Shown piece by piece: positions 10,174 through 19,070 of a DNA stretch of 64,000 nucleotides. How positions within the stretch are numbered: the first letter of the stretch is position 1; every line of letters starts with the position of its first letter. The stretch covers positions 5,518,001 through 5,582,000 of the forward strand of contig NZ_CP032869.1 of NCBI RefSeq assembly GCF_003576455.2. Reading direction: 5' to 3'. The notes under the pieces were generated by a model. The model was not told where the DNA came from and did not search any database. It saw nothing but the letters and a program-made list of their open reading frames with translations. This DNA is from Mucilaginibacter celer. GTDB lineage: Bacteria > Bacteroidota > Bacteroidia > Sphingobacteriales > Sphingobacteriaceae. The position numbers were made by a program, and so were the translations under genes.

Positions 10174-13100
10174 TCATTCACTCCGCAAACTTTTCACCGG
10201 ATTGGTCAACGCAGCTTTTATTGCCTGGAAGCTGATAGTAACCAGGGTAATAACGATGGCCGCTATTCCCGATGCAATAAATACCCCCAAACCGATACTA
10301 ACATGATAGGCATATTTTTGAAGCCAATGCTGCAAAAAGTAAAGCGCAAGAGGCGAAGCAATGAGGCAACTGATGATAACCAGCACTACAAAATCGCGCG
10401 AAAGCAGCATCCAAACCTGCGCAATTGATGCGCCTAAAACTTTGCGGATGCCAATCTCTTTGGTACGTTGCTCGGCTACATAAGCGGCCAGGCCAAACAA
10501 GCCCAGGCAGGAAATAAATATGGCCAGGGCGGCAAAAACGCCAGCCAGTTTGCCTACAAGTACCTCGAGGTTAAATTTTTGCGCATACTCATCATCTATA
10601 AACTTATATTGATAAGGAAAAGCCGGGTTATACTTTTGAAACACCTTGCCTATTTTTTCTATTGCCGTATGTGTATTCACATTTTTTGGCAAACGATAGG
10701 TGATTACAAAACCATAAGGGCTATGACCGAAAACAGCCGGAGCCACCGGTGTATAGGGCGATTCCATTAGTGCATCTTTTACCACACCGATAATTTTTAC
10801 AGGTGTGTTGCCAAAATTAACTTTTATAAGCCGGTTAACCGGATCTTGAAGGCCGATACGGTTTACGAAAGCTTCATTTACGATCACATTCGAGGTGTCG
10901 CTCTTCCAGGTGCCCGTAAAATTGTGTCCTTCGGCAAAGGTTATGCCCAGGGTTTTAAAATAATCATCCGATACCCATATCGCACCAATATTCACCTGTT
11001 CGTCTCCGGCATTCTTGCCGGGCCATTTCTCCAGCGAAAAATGGCTGTATACCTGCGTTGCCGGCGATGTTGATGATGCTACGCTCTCTACCAGGCCTAA
11101 TGATAGCAGTTCATTTTTCAAAGCCTCATAATGTGGGGAAAGATCGCCGTTCATATCAGTCATTACCAAACGGTTGGCATTGTAGCCGGTTGGGCGATCT
11201 TTCACAAATTGTATTTGCTGGTAAACAATTACGGTACTGATAATCAATGCTACCGAGCAGGTAAATTGTACAACCACCAATATTTTACGGGGCAGCGTTG
11301 CGGCTTTGCCTATCCGGATACTTCCTTTCAGCACTTTTACGGGGCTAAATGAAGAAAGGTAAAACGCAGGCCTGCTTCCGGCGGCTAAGCCGGTTAACAG
11401 CACAAAGGCAATCATGATACACCAAAAAGCCACGTTGCCATAGGGGATTTGGATGTATGAGCCTGTTAAAGCGTTGAAAGACGGAAGCGCCAGTTGAACA
11501 AAAAGAAGGCACAACAGAAATGATATAGACGTGATTAATACCGACTCGAGCAAAAACTGGTAAACGAGGTCAATGCGCCCGGAGCCGATAGCTTTGCGAA
11601 CACCAACTTCGCGCGCCCGTTTTTCTGATCGGGCGGTTGAAAGGTTCATGAAATTAATACAGGCTATTGCCAATACCAGGATGCCGATAATACCGAACAA
11701 TCGTACGTAATCCACAAATCCGCCGGCCACTTTTCCGTTTTTAAAATCATTGTACAGGTGCCAGTCGGCCAGGGGATGCATAAATACCTCTGGCTTAAGT
11801 GATCGCATCTCCGGGCTTCTTTTATCAACCAGATCCCTTATTTTCGGTGCAATCTGTGCATAATTTACGCCAGGTTGCAAGGCCACATAAGCCGAAAATG
11901 AATTATACGTCCACTTGGTACGCCCTTCCTTTATCCACCCCTGGGTTGCTTCACTGTAGGCAAATGGCGTTAAATAATTAAATTTAAGCGTTGCGTTTGC
12001 CGGCAGATCTTTAATAACGCCGGTAACGGTCATGTTTTGCGCATTATCAAAACGCACTGCCTTTCCCATCGGGTCGGCATAGCCAAATAATGCTTTAGCT
12101 GTCGATTCTGTAATAACGATGGAATAGGTATCCTTCAAAGCCGAGTTGGCATCTCCCTTCACAAAAGGATATTGAAATATTTTAAAAAAATCGGGACCGG
12201 CGGCACCGCCTTCCAGGTACAGCTTTTTATCACCCACCAACAAACCATGGTTCATCCGGCCTATATTGTCGGTCTCGGCCACATACTGCACACCCGGAAT
12301 TTCCTTTCGCAACACATCAACCAGCGGCAGCGCTATGGATGTTTGGGTAGATGTACCATTGTGCTGTGAAGTGAGGTTCATTTCTACCTGGTACAACCGG
12401 GCATAATCGGGCAAAAACCGGTCGTACAAATATTGATCAGTTACCCATAAACCAATCAGCAGCGCCACCGCCATACCGGCTGCGAGCCCAACAATGTTCA
12501 GAGCGCTGTAAACTTTGTTATACAGCATATTGCGCCATGCAATTTTCAGATAATTACGAAACATATAATTGCGGTTTAATTTATCACCAGCCCATACAGG
12601 ATTGGTTTTATGATCCGAAATTATAGCTGCAGTTGGTGCCAGGCGCTTCAAATCATGATTTGGGCGCTTATTTTTCAGCTCAGTCTTATATTCTGCCGGG
12701 CTTTTGCCTGTAATTTGTTTAAAGGTGCGGTTAAAAGTAGATTTTGAATTGAAGCCACAATCGTAAGCGATGCCCAAAAGGGTTATCCTATCGTACCCCG
12801 GATCCCTCATTTTCCGGATGACATCCTGGATCCGGAATTCATTAACAAAATCATTAAAGTTTTTTCGCAGGCCGGTATTGATGATTTTCGATAGTTCGTG
12901 GATAGAGATGCCAAGTGTTTTGGCCAGCGAGTTTAAGTTGAGTTCTGCATCCTGGTAATACCGGTGCGTTTTCATTTGATGCCGCAGCCAATAGCCTTTT
13001 TGAATCAGCTTATCTGTCGATGACAGATCCACCCGTAACGATTGCCTGCCGGATAGCTTATTAACATCTGCCTTTGCAGAATATTTAACCAGTTTTGAGC

Positions 13101-13578
13101 AGCGATACAAATAGATAGCAATTGAAATGCAGGCCAGTAATTGCAGCACCGGGCTCCATTGCTTATACACCGGAGTATTATAGGTGGCTGCATCAGAGTT
13201 TGCGCTTTGAATAACTTCCACTATATGTAAGCCCAGCTCCGGTAATAAGGGACTGAAATGCCACAGTTCTTTAGTTTTAAACGTCTCTTCGGGCAGGGCT
13301 ATGCTCCTAACAAAAAAGAATATCAGCGGGCCAAGGCTAAGGAAAAACCGGGTGGGTAACCAGCTCCATTGTTTAAAATGATTTTCAGGTTGGGTGTTGA
13401 TACAAACCGTTCCGATCAGCCAAAGTAAAATTATGATCAGTATAAGAGCAAGCAGGCGATTAACGTTTTTGTTGTTTTTAGGAGAAAACCATAGCCGTAG
13501 GCTAACGGCCAGCCATACGGACGCAGCCAACAGGAAAAGCAACGCTGGTGTGCTAATAAAAAGTTGATAACGGATCAT
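10174..13578 (-). CDS. AraC-type DNA-binding regulator fused to FtsX/MacB-type permease (copy 1)
   Basis: One continuous 1134-residue frame joins two normally separate proteins. Residues 1-160 are membrane helices of a 7TM-like sensor. Residues about 195-300 are an AraC-type helix-turn-helix (LAKTLGISIHELSKIINTGL, then GIAYDCGFNSKSTFNRTFKQ, then GKSPAEYK). From M339 the chain is a full stand-alone-length permease of 796 residues: MFRNYLKIAWRN, two periplasmic MacB-like domains, the signature VGVRKAIGSG, and the ending NPVKSLRSE. Such permeases normally work with a separate ABC ATPase in export or envelope stress, and none is nearby. The sensor is 71 residues shorter than in the paralogue at 38128 and lacks the last membrane helices. 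An internal start at M339 could also yield a separate permease. Confidence 0.88.
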   Translation of the reverse strand: MIRYQLFISTPALLFLLAASVWLAVSLRLWFSPKNNKNVNRLLALILIIILLWLIGTVCINTQPENHFKQWSWLPTRFFLSLGPLIFFFVRSIALPEETFKTKELWHFSPLLPELGLHIVEVIQSANSDAATYNTPVYKQWSPVLQLLACISIAIYLYRCSKLVKYSAKADVNKLSGRQSLRVDLSSTDKLIQKGYWLRHQMKTHRYYQDAELNLNSLAKTLGISIHELSKIINTGLRKNFNDFVNEFRIQDVIRKMRDPGYDRITLLGIAYDCGFNSKSTFNRTFKQITGKSPAEYKTELKNKRPNHDLKRLAPTAAIISDHKTNPVWAGDKLNRNYMFRNYLKIAWRNMLYNKVYSALNIVGLAAGMAVALLIGLWVTDQYLYDRFLPDYARLYQVEMNLTSQHNGTSTQTSIALPLVDVLRKEIPGVQYVAETDNIGRMNHGLLVGDKKLYLEGGAAGPDFFKIFQYPFVKGDANSALKDTYSIVITESTAKALFGYADPMGKAVRFDNAQNMTVTGVIKDLPANATLKFNYLTPFAYSEATQGWIKEGRTKWTYNSFSAYVALQPGVNYAQIAPKIRDLVDKRSPEMRSLKPEVFMHPLADWHLYNDFKNGKVAGGFVDYVRLFGIIGILVLAIACINFMNLSTARSEKRAREVGVRKAIGSGRIDLVYQFLLESVLITSISFLLCLLFVQLALPSFNALTGSYIQIPYGNVAFWCIMIAFVLLTGLAAGSRPAFYLSSFSPVKVLKGSIRIGKAATLPRKILVVVQFTCSVALIISTVIVYQQIQFVKDRPTGYNANRLVMTDMNGDLSPHYEALKNELLSLGLVESVASSTSPATQVYSHFSLEKWPGKNAGDEQVNIGAIWVSDDYFKTLGITFAEGHNFTGTWKSDTSNVIVNEAFVNRIGLQDPVNRLIKVNFGNTPVKIIGVVKDALMESPYTPVAPAVFGHSPYGFVITYRLPKNVNTHTAIEKIGKVFQKYNPAFPYQYKFIDDEYAQKFNLEVLVGKLAGVFAALAIFISCLGLFGLAAYVAEQRTKEIGIRKVLGASIAQVWMLLSRDFVVLVIISCLIASPLALYFLQHWLQKYAYHVSIGLGVFIASGIAAIVITLVTISFQAIKAALTNPVKSLRSE

Positions 13579-13701
13579 TCGGTTATTTACCTCAAGTCTT
13601 GTTCCACACCAACAATAAACTTATTTACAACACTTTACAAAAACGAACCCTGCAAACTTTGTAACGATACCGAACATCGATTGTCCGGTATCGAATTATG
13701 C

Positions 13702-14109
13702 TTACTTAATCACCTCACTTACCAAAATCACCGGACTGATATTGGTGTAGTTTGTAAAATCGGCCCGAATGGCATCCCTATTTGGTGCGATAGCTGCCTG
13801 GTAATCGCTCAGGCTTTTTACATAAAAAGTGCCGATTGCCATAAAAGGCAACGGCTGGTTAGGAATACCACTGGCAATTCCTTTTTCGATGGTGTATTTA
13901 ACCAAATTTGAGCCCAAAAAACCGGCTACCATCGGCATGTGCTTTGTTTCATAATACTCCATATTGAAGGTTTTACCTTCGGCATACGGGTACATGACAG
14001 ATATTTTAATTAAGCCTTTTTCAACAATAGCAGGATTCGGCTTTTCCTGGCCAAACGCGGTAAGCCATGTGATTAACGCGAAAAATGATAAAACTATCCT
14101 TAATTTCAT
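13702..14109 (-). CDS. EthD-like dimeric alpha-beta barrel protein with signal peptide
   Basis: A 135-residue protein. Residues 1-20 (MKLRIVLSFFALITWLTAFG) form a signal peptide. The rest matches the EthD fold: ISVMYPYAEGKTFNMEYYETKHMPM near the start, then a YTIEKGIA strand and ADFTNYTNISPVILVSEVI at the end. The YxTKHxPM motif is the family hallmark. EthD proteins are small ferredoxin-like-fold proteins linked to oxidative degradation clusters. An exported version is less usual, and its substrate is unknown. An inverted repeat GATACCG/CGGTATC at about 13664-13692, just downstream of the stop, may terminate the transcript. Confidence 0.8.
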   Translation of the reverse strand: MKLRIVLSFFALITWLTAFGQEKPNPAIVEKGLIKISVMYPYAEGKTFNMEYYETKHMPMVAGFLGSNLVKYTIEKGIASGIPNQPLPFMAIGTFYVKSLSDYQAAIAPNRDAIRADFTNYTNISPVILVSEVIK

Positions 14110-14336
14110 AACTGGTTTATTTAACTGCTAAAATTCTCAATTTTAACACATTAAACAAATGATAAATGTTGTCTTTTTCGCAAACACTATGCTGACTAAA
14201 ATTTAGAGGTTTTGAACCGTAGTTCTTCGCCTTAGGCGTTTAGTTACTATAATCAAACTTCAACAGGTCATCACCTTACTGCTTAAAGTTTAATTTCCTC
14301 AAACGGGCATGCCGGATAATTGCACACGTAACAAAC

Positions 14337-14394
14337 AAAGCCTCAAATCTTTCGACCTGAGGCTTTTTACTTTGTAGCGGGAGTAGCACTCGAA
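14337..14394. repeat. Left direct repeat: displaced tRNA-fMet 3' end plus terminator (att-like)
   Basis: These 58 bases match 16132-16189 at 51 positions by hand alignment, with a 24-base identical core (14360-14383 against 16155-16178). The right copy contains the 3' end of the initiator tRNA gene and its terminator. The left copy has the same terminator hairpin (AAGCCTCA/TGAGGCTT) and the last 20 or so bases of the tRNA with two substitutions, and then the match ends. This is the structure left when an element integrates at a tRNA 3' end. Confidence 0.8.
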
Positions 14395-14397
14395 TTG

Positions 14398-15435
14398 CTA
14401 TTCTAAATTATATCCTTCAAGCCTTGCTATTGCCTGTTCAATAAATCTTTTATTCGAAAACATGGTTTGCTTTCTGTTGCTCCAATCTTTCAAATGTGTT
14501 AGTATCTCATCTAAATTTTTAGTTTTAAACTTTAACGATAGAAAGTCTATGGTAGATAAGAGTTCTAACCCAAAAGCCGAATAAAATCCCGATAAAAAAT
14601 CTTTAGTTTTATTTACGATATCAAGATATCTGAGATTGGGTTCCTGGTTCAGGTATGCTAAGACATCTGCTTCCGCGTCCATCATAATTCCTAATTCTTC
14701 AAAAGGCTTTTTATCCATGGCGCTATAGCCGGTAATGTAGCTTCCATTAAGATAATAAAGCACGCGTCGTACTTTTCCTGAATACGGGCCATAAAAATTA
14801 GGCTCGAAGGTTAACTTAAACTCATTTTTTGCTCCAAAGCGTTGTAAAAAATAAGCAACTTTCTCGGCTGCGAACTCAGATACAAACTCCCCGCTTTTGG
14901 CTAAGTCAAATAAAACGGCTAATAACATGGCTCTTGCGGGGGTTAGTTTTGCGCGTTCTTCTTTCATGGCCTCTTTAATCACAGCATTAGGTAAGTACAC
15001 CAGTATATCACTGTCTGTATTCTTTAATGCTGCCTCTATCAGGCTTTGTACCTTGGCCCATTCCAACCCGCCATGCCCGGTGCCTAATGGAGGTATAGCG
15101 ATAGATTTGAGTTGTTTTTCTTGTATAAGTGACGCTAATCGTTTTAAACCTGTTTCAATATAACTGTACTCCGATGGTTTACGCCAATCTGTTTTTGTAG
15201 GCAGGTCAATAATTATTTTTTTGCCATACAGCAGCGAATCATCTTCAGTAACTATCAAATCGCCTATTTTGAAGCTTTTGCTCTTACATGCTTGTTGATA
15301 AACCTTGAAATTGTGAGGAAATTCTTTTTTAAACTGCAAAGCCAAACCTTTTCCCATAACCCCAACAGTGTTTACAGTGTTTACCAAAGCATCAGCTTCA
15401 CTTTCTAATATATTACCTTCGGTATATCTGATCAT
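14398..15435 (-). CDS. darG: DarG: macrodomain antitoxin (DNA ADP-ribosyl glycohydrolase)
   Basis: A 345-residue protein. Residues 1-150 are a macrodomain with the DarG-type loop NTVNTVGVMGKGLALQFK, then IIDLPTKTDWRKPS and PPLGTGHGGLEW. These shape the ADP-ribose pocket. The remainder is the helical C-terminal domain that in known DarG proteins binds and blocks the toxin. DarG removes ADP-ribose from thymidine bases in DNA modified by DarT, so it protects the host. The gene follows darT by 4 bases, the usual operon order. Its stop codon (14398-14400) lies only 3 bases from the left att-like repeat. It appears intact, unlike its toxin partner. Confidence 0.92.
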   Translation of the reverse strand: MIRYTEGNILESEADALVNTVNTVGVMGKGLALQFKKEFPHNFKVYQQACKSKSFKIGDLIVTEDDSLLYGKKIIIDLPTKTDWRKPSEYSYIETGLKRLASLIQEKQLKSIAIPPLGTGHGGLEWAKVQSLIEAALKNTDSDILVYLPNAVIKEAMKEERAKLTPARAMLLAVLFDLAKSGEFVSEFAAEKVAYFLQRFGAKNEFKLTFEPNFYGPYSGKVRRVLYYLNGSYITGYSAMDKKPFEELGIMMDAEADVLAYLNQEPNLRYLDIVNKTKDFLSGFYSAFGLELLSTIDFLSLKFKTKNLDEILTHLKDWSNRKQTMFSNKRFIEQAIARLEGYNLE

Positions 15436-15439
15436 TCTT

Positions 15440-16043
15440 TCAAAAATAGTAACTTGGTTTAACCGCTATTTTACCTTTATCAATGCCCAGTTTCAATAAC
15501 TTTTGCTCTACATTTTCATTATAAACAACAAAGCCTAATATGGCACTTGCAGGTATATCTCCTAATACCAAAAACTCAGCTTCCTTTCTTCTTTTTAAAT
15601 CAAGATCATTTTCATCTCGCCAATAACGTGCATTTACTGCCTGCATATCAATTATTTCGGCGATACTACCAACATCTGTTCCATCAAAAAAATCGGTCAG
15701 ATCACTTACCGCATGTCCATTCGAAAATACAAACTCAAGTTGATGTTCAAGTATCTGCTCAACGCTCGTGATACAATATATAACATCTTCTGATGATGTT
15801 TGCTTTAAATTATATAACACACTTTGCGCACCAAGTTTTATTACATAAAGCATTGGCATTCTTGGACCGAAATAAAATGGAATGTAATCTCCCAAAGTAT
15901 TGCCGTTTGACAAAAAAACATTTTCTCTTTTTGATATTAAGCCACCGGCACCGATCGAAACATAATTTTCATTGCTATTTTGCTGAACGTTGATGAGTTA
16001 TTCCGTTTGCAAGAATATGCGGAATATTCCCAACATGCGTCAT
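15440..16043 (-). pseudogene. darT: DarT: DNA ADP-ribosyltransferase toxin, frameshifted near the N-terminus
   Basis: The main frame (from TTG at 15913) gives 157 residues with DarT hallmarks: LGDYIPFYFGPRMPMLY, FSNGHAVSDLTDFF and the catalytic-glutamate segment KRRKEAEFLVLGDIP. It lacks the N-terminal NAD-binding part. That part lies just upstream in another frame: from ATG at 16043 the bases read MTHVGNIPHILANGITHQRSAK then stop. Removing one A from the AAAA run (plus-strand TTTT, 15978-15981) restores SANSNENYVSIGAGGLISKR running into the main frame, which matches the DarT pattern. The toxin gene is therefore broken by a one-base insertion. A sequencing error in the short homopolymer or ribosomal frameshifting are the alternatives. 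The true start could lie slightly upstream, as IYLYR precedes the ATG in frame. Confidence 0.88.
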
Positions 16044-16131
16044 TCTATATAAATATATCTTTTTCAGCGTCTTTTGGTAAGTACTGAAAAATATACTCAA
16101 TACCTTGAAAACGCAACTCGAACTCAACAAA

Positions 16132-16242
<111 letters not shown>

Positions 16243-16393
16243 CTGTATTAATGTGCTATATATTTTAAGATCCGGCCATAACCCCGGAAAGGTCCTTCCA
16301 ATTATCAAAATGCAAATTTGCACTCCGTTTTAATTGGACTGCAAAGATATAATTCGTTTCTTTGCAGTCCAAATATATTTTTAATTATTTTTT

Positions 16394-17269
16394 ATGGCTC
16401 ATCAGGCAGGTTTTGTAAGTATAATAGGTAAGCCCAACGCGGGGAAATCAACCCTTATGAATGCGCTGGTGGGCGAAAAAATGTCAATTATCACCCCTAA
16501 AGCACAAACTACGCGTCACCGTATTTTGGGAATTGTGAATGATGAAAACTACCAGATCGTATTTTCGGATACGCCGGGTGTGATCAAACCGCACTATGCT
16601 TTGCACGAAAGCATGATGCACCAGGTGGATGGCTCGATTGTGGATGCCGACCTGATCCTCCTCGTTACCGATATCTACGAAGAATACGACGAAGCCGACG
16701 TATTGCGAAAACTTGAAAAATCTGATGCACCTCTCGCCATCCTCATCAACAAAATTGACCAAAGCGATGAGGAAACCGTTAAAAAGAAAGTTGAATTTTG
16801 GCAGGAAAAACTGAACCCGAAAGCCATTTTCGCTATCTCGGCTTTGCATGGTCACAATATCAAAGCCATTATGGATTTTGTGATCGAGAACCTTCCCGAG
16901 CACCCGGCCTATTACGAAAAAGATGCATTGACTGATCGTAACGACCGTTTCTTCGCTTCGGAGATGATCCGCGAGCAGGTGTTTAAGCAATACAAAAAAG
17001 AAATTCCTTATAGCACCGAGGTTATCGTTACTTCATTTTTAGAAGGCGAAAAACTTTACCGCATCAGTGCAGAGATCATTGTTGAGCGCGAATCACAAAA
17101 AAATATCCTCATCGGTAAAAACGGCGAAATGCTGAAGATTGTGGGCACCTACGCCCGCCGATCGATGGAAGACTTTTTCCAACGCAAAATTTTCCTCGAA
17201 ACTTTCGTGAAAGTAATTCCCGATTGGCGCGACAAGAAAAACTACCTGAAACAATTCGGGTACGAATAA
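16394..17269 (+). CDS. era: GTPase Era, 16S rRNA and 30S maturation factor
   Basis: A 291-residue protein of normal Era length. The GTPase motifs appear in order: G1 GKPNAGKST, the switch stretch TTRHRILG, G3 DTPG, G4 NKID and G5 SALHG. A C-terminal KH RNA-binding domain carries VERESQKNILIGKNGEMLK. Era binds the 3' end of 16S rRNA and helps 30S assembly. ATG at 16394 is directly preceded by AT-rich sequence without a Shine-Dalgarno, as is usual in this phylum. The related double GTPase gene der follows on the same strand. Confidence 0.97.
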   Translation: MAHQAGFVSIIGKPNAGKSTLMNALVGEKMSIITPKAQTTRHRILGIVNDENYQIVFSDTPGVIKPHYALHESMMHQVDGSIVDADLILLVTDIYEEYDEADVLRKLEKSDAPLAILINKIDQSDEETVKKKVEFWQEKLNPKAIFAISALHGHNIKAIMDFVIENLPEHPAYYEKDALTDRNDRFFASEMIREQVFKQYKKEIPYSTEVIVTSFLEGEKLYRISAEIIVERESQKNILIGKNGEMLKIVGTYARRSMEDFFQRKIFLETFVKVIPDWRDKKNYLKQFGYE

Positions 17270-17275
17270 GAAGGA

Positions 17276-17423
17276 TAGAATCAAGACTTTTAGAATCAGG
17301 ATGCAGGATTGTTCCGGTATCTTGATCTACCATTAATAAAAATTTAAAATTTCGTAGAAGCAGCGGTTAAGTTAAATAGATTTGTATTCCTGAATCTTGA
17401 TTTCTTGCATCCTGACTCTTAAC
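17276..17423. repeat. Imperfect inverted repeat between era and der
   Basis: The left arm contains AGAATCAGGATGCAGGA (about 17290-17306). The right arm holds the complement of TAAGAGTCAGGATGCAAGA (to 17421), with a second pair from GAATCAAGA/TCTTGATT. It has the look of another non-coding palindromic repeat family in this genome. The promoter of der must lie in or after it. Confidence 0.55.
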
Positions 17424-17431
17424 AAAAAAAT

Positions 17432-18733
17432 ATGAGTAACATAGTAGCCATTGTGGGCAGGCCCAACGTAGGCAAATCAACATTATATAACCGCTTAACC
17501 GAAAGCCGTAAAGCTATTGTAGACGACTTTAGCGGTGTTACCCGCGACAGGCATTACGGCCTGGCCGAGTGGCTTAACCATAATTTTACCGTTATTGATA
17601 CCGGAGGCTACGTAGCCAACTCCGACGATGTTTTTGAAGCCGCCATTCGCGAGCAGGTAGATATCGCCATTGAAGAAGCTACCGTGGTGTTGTTTGTGGT
17701 TGATGTAACTACCGGCATTACCGATCTGGATGATGATATTGCCAACCGTCTGCGCAAAAGCAAAAAGCCTGTTTTTGTGGTGGTAAATAAACTGGATAAC
17801 AACAACCAGGTTGCCGATGCCATGGTATTTTACAGCCTTGGCCTTGGTGAGATTTTCACTATCTCATCTATGACAGGCTCTGGCACCGGCGAGCTTCTGG
17901 ACGAAGTGGTAAAACACTTTGAAGAAGAAGAGCTGGAAGAAAATACCCGCCCTAAATACGCCATTGTTGGCCGTCCTAACGTGGGTAAATCATCTATCAT
18001 CAATGCCCTGATAGGTAAAGACCGTAACATAGTTACCCCAATTGCAGGTACTACCCGCGATTCGATCCATATCCACTATAACCAGTACGGACATGATTTT
18101 ATGCTGGTTGATACCGCCGGTTTGCGTAAAAAAACCAAGGTGAAGGAAAACATCGAGTTTTACTCGGTAATGCGTACCATCAAAGCCCTGGAAGAAGCCG
18201 ATGTAGTGATTTTGATGATCGACGCTGTTGAAGGTTTTGAATCGCAGGATATCAACATCTTCCACCTGGCCGAGAAGAATAAAAAAGGCATCGTTATCGT
18301 GGTGAACAAATGGGATCTGATCGAGAAAAACAGCAAAACCATTAAAGTTTTTGAAGAGCAGATCCGCGATAAAATTGCTCCTTTTACCGATGTGCCTATC
18401 GTGTTTACTTCGGTAACCGAAAAACAAAGGGTATTAAAAGTGATTGATGTAGCCAACCAGGTTTACCAAAACCGCGCCCGCAAAATCCCTACTTCAAAAC
18501 TGAACGAGGTGATGTTGCCTATTATCGAAAACTATCCCCCACCATCAATAAAAGGCAAATACGTTAAAATTAAATACATTACCCAAATTGCAGGCACGTC
18601 GCCAATGTTCGCGTTTTTCTGCAATTTGCCGCAGTATGTAAAAGAGCCGTACTACCGTTTTATTGAAAATAAACTGCGCGAACATTTCGATTTTTCGGGT
18701 GCGCCGGTACAGGTTTGGTTTAGGCAGAAGTAA
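17432..18733 (+). CDS. der: GTPase Der (EngA), 50S ribosome assembly factor
   Basis: A 433-residue protein with two tandem GTPase domains and a C-terminal KH-like domain, the full Der layout. Domain 1 has GRPNVGKSTLYNRL, DTGG and NKLD. Domain 2 (from about residue 175) has GRPNVGKSSIINAL, DTAG and NKWD. The end has the KH-like segment YVKIKYITQIAGTSP. Der acts in late 50S subunit assembly and is essential in most bacteria. It follows era by about 160 bases with a palindromic repeat between, so it may have its own promoter. Confidence 0.97.
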   Translation: MSNIVAIVGRPNVGKSTLYNRLTESRKAIVDDFSGVTRDRHYGLAEWLNHNFTVIDTGGYVANSDDVFEAAIREQVDIAIEEATVVLFVVDVTTGITDLDDDIANRLRKSKKPVFVVVNKLDNNNQVADAMVFYSLGLGEIFTISSMTGSGTGELLDEVVKHFEEEELEENTRPKYAIVGRPNVGKSSIINALIGKDRNIVTPIAGTTRDSIHIHYNQYGHDFMLVDTAGLRKKTKVKENIEFYSVMRTIKALEEADVVILMIDAVEGFESQDINIFHLAEKNKKGIVIVVNKWDLIEKNSKTIKVFEEQIRDKIAPFTDVPIVFTSVTEKQRVLKVIDVANQVYQNRARKIPTSKLNEVMLPIIENYPPPSIKGKYVKIKYITQIAGTSPMFAFFCNLPQYVKEPYYRFIENKLREHFDFSGAPVQVWFRQK

Positions 18734-18746
18734 TAAACGGTCTCCA

Positions 18747-18834
18747 TACGTCATTGCGAGGTACGAAGCAATCCCCTATTTGCAGGTCCGCCCTGTATAG
18801 TTCACGATTGCTTCGTTCCTACCCATGACAAGTT
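18747..18834. repeat. Palindromic repeat, TCATTGCGAGG family (copy 1)
   Basis: The left arm is CGTCATTGCGAGGTACG followed by AAGCAATC. The right arm is GATTGCTTCGTTCC with a degraded end (TACCCATGAC). The centre holds TCCGCCCTGTATAGTT, which recurs in the copies at 24017 and 29071. It lies between der and the lipoprotein gene and contains no gene. Confidence 0.85.
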
Positions 18835-18840
18835 AAAAAA

Positions 18841-18938
18841 CGTTGTCATCCTGAGCGATAGCGAAGGATCTTCTTCAACAAGCATGGCCGCTATACAGAG
18901 CGAAGAAGATGCTTCGTTCATCAGGATGACAAAATGGT
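18841..18938. repeat. Palindromic repeat, TTGTCATCCTGAG family
   Basis: The left arm reads GTTGTCATCCTGAGCG then CGAAGGATCTTCTTC. The right arm is GAAGAAGATGCTTCG then TCATCAGGATGACAA. The centre has CGCTATACAG, the reverse of the CTGTATAG core in the neighbouring family, so the two may share ancestry. It is placed directly next to the other palindrome, 6 bases apart. From here to 19070 I see no gene. Confidence 0.8.
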
Positions 18939-19070
18939 GATGCCATATCTCCTTCAGATGCCTCGGCGTTTACTTACTCACAATGACATGTTGTAAGAAT
19001 TTACCACCTCCCTGTTACACATCCCTCTCACTTTGCGTAATACACTCTAAACCTCAATACTTTACGCTTC

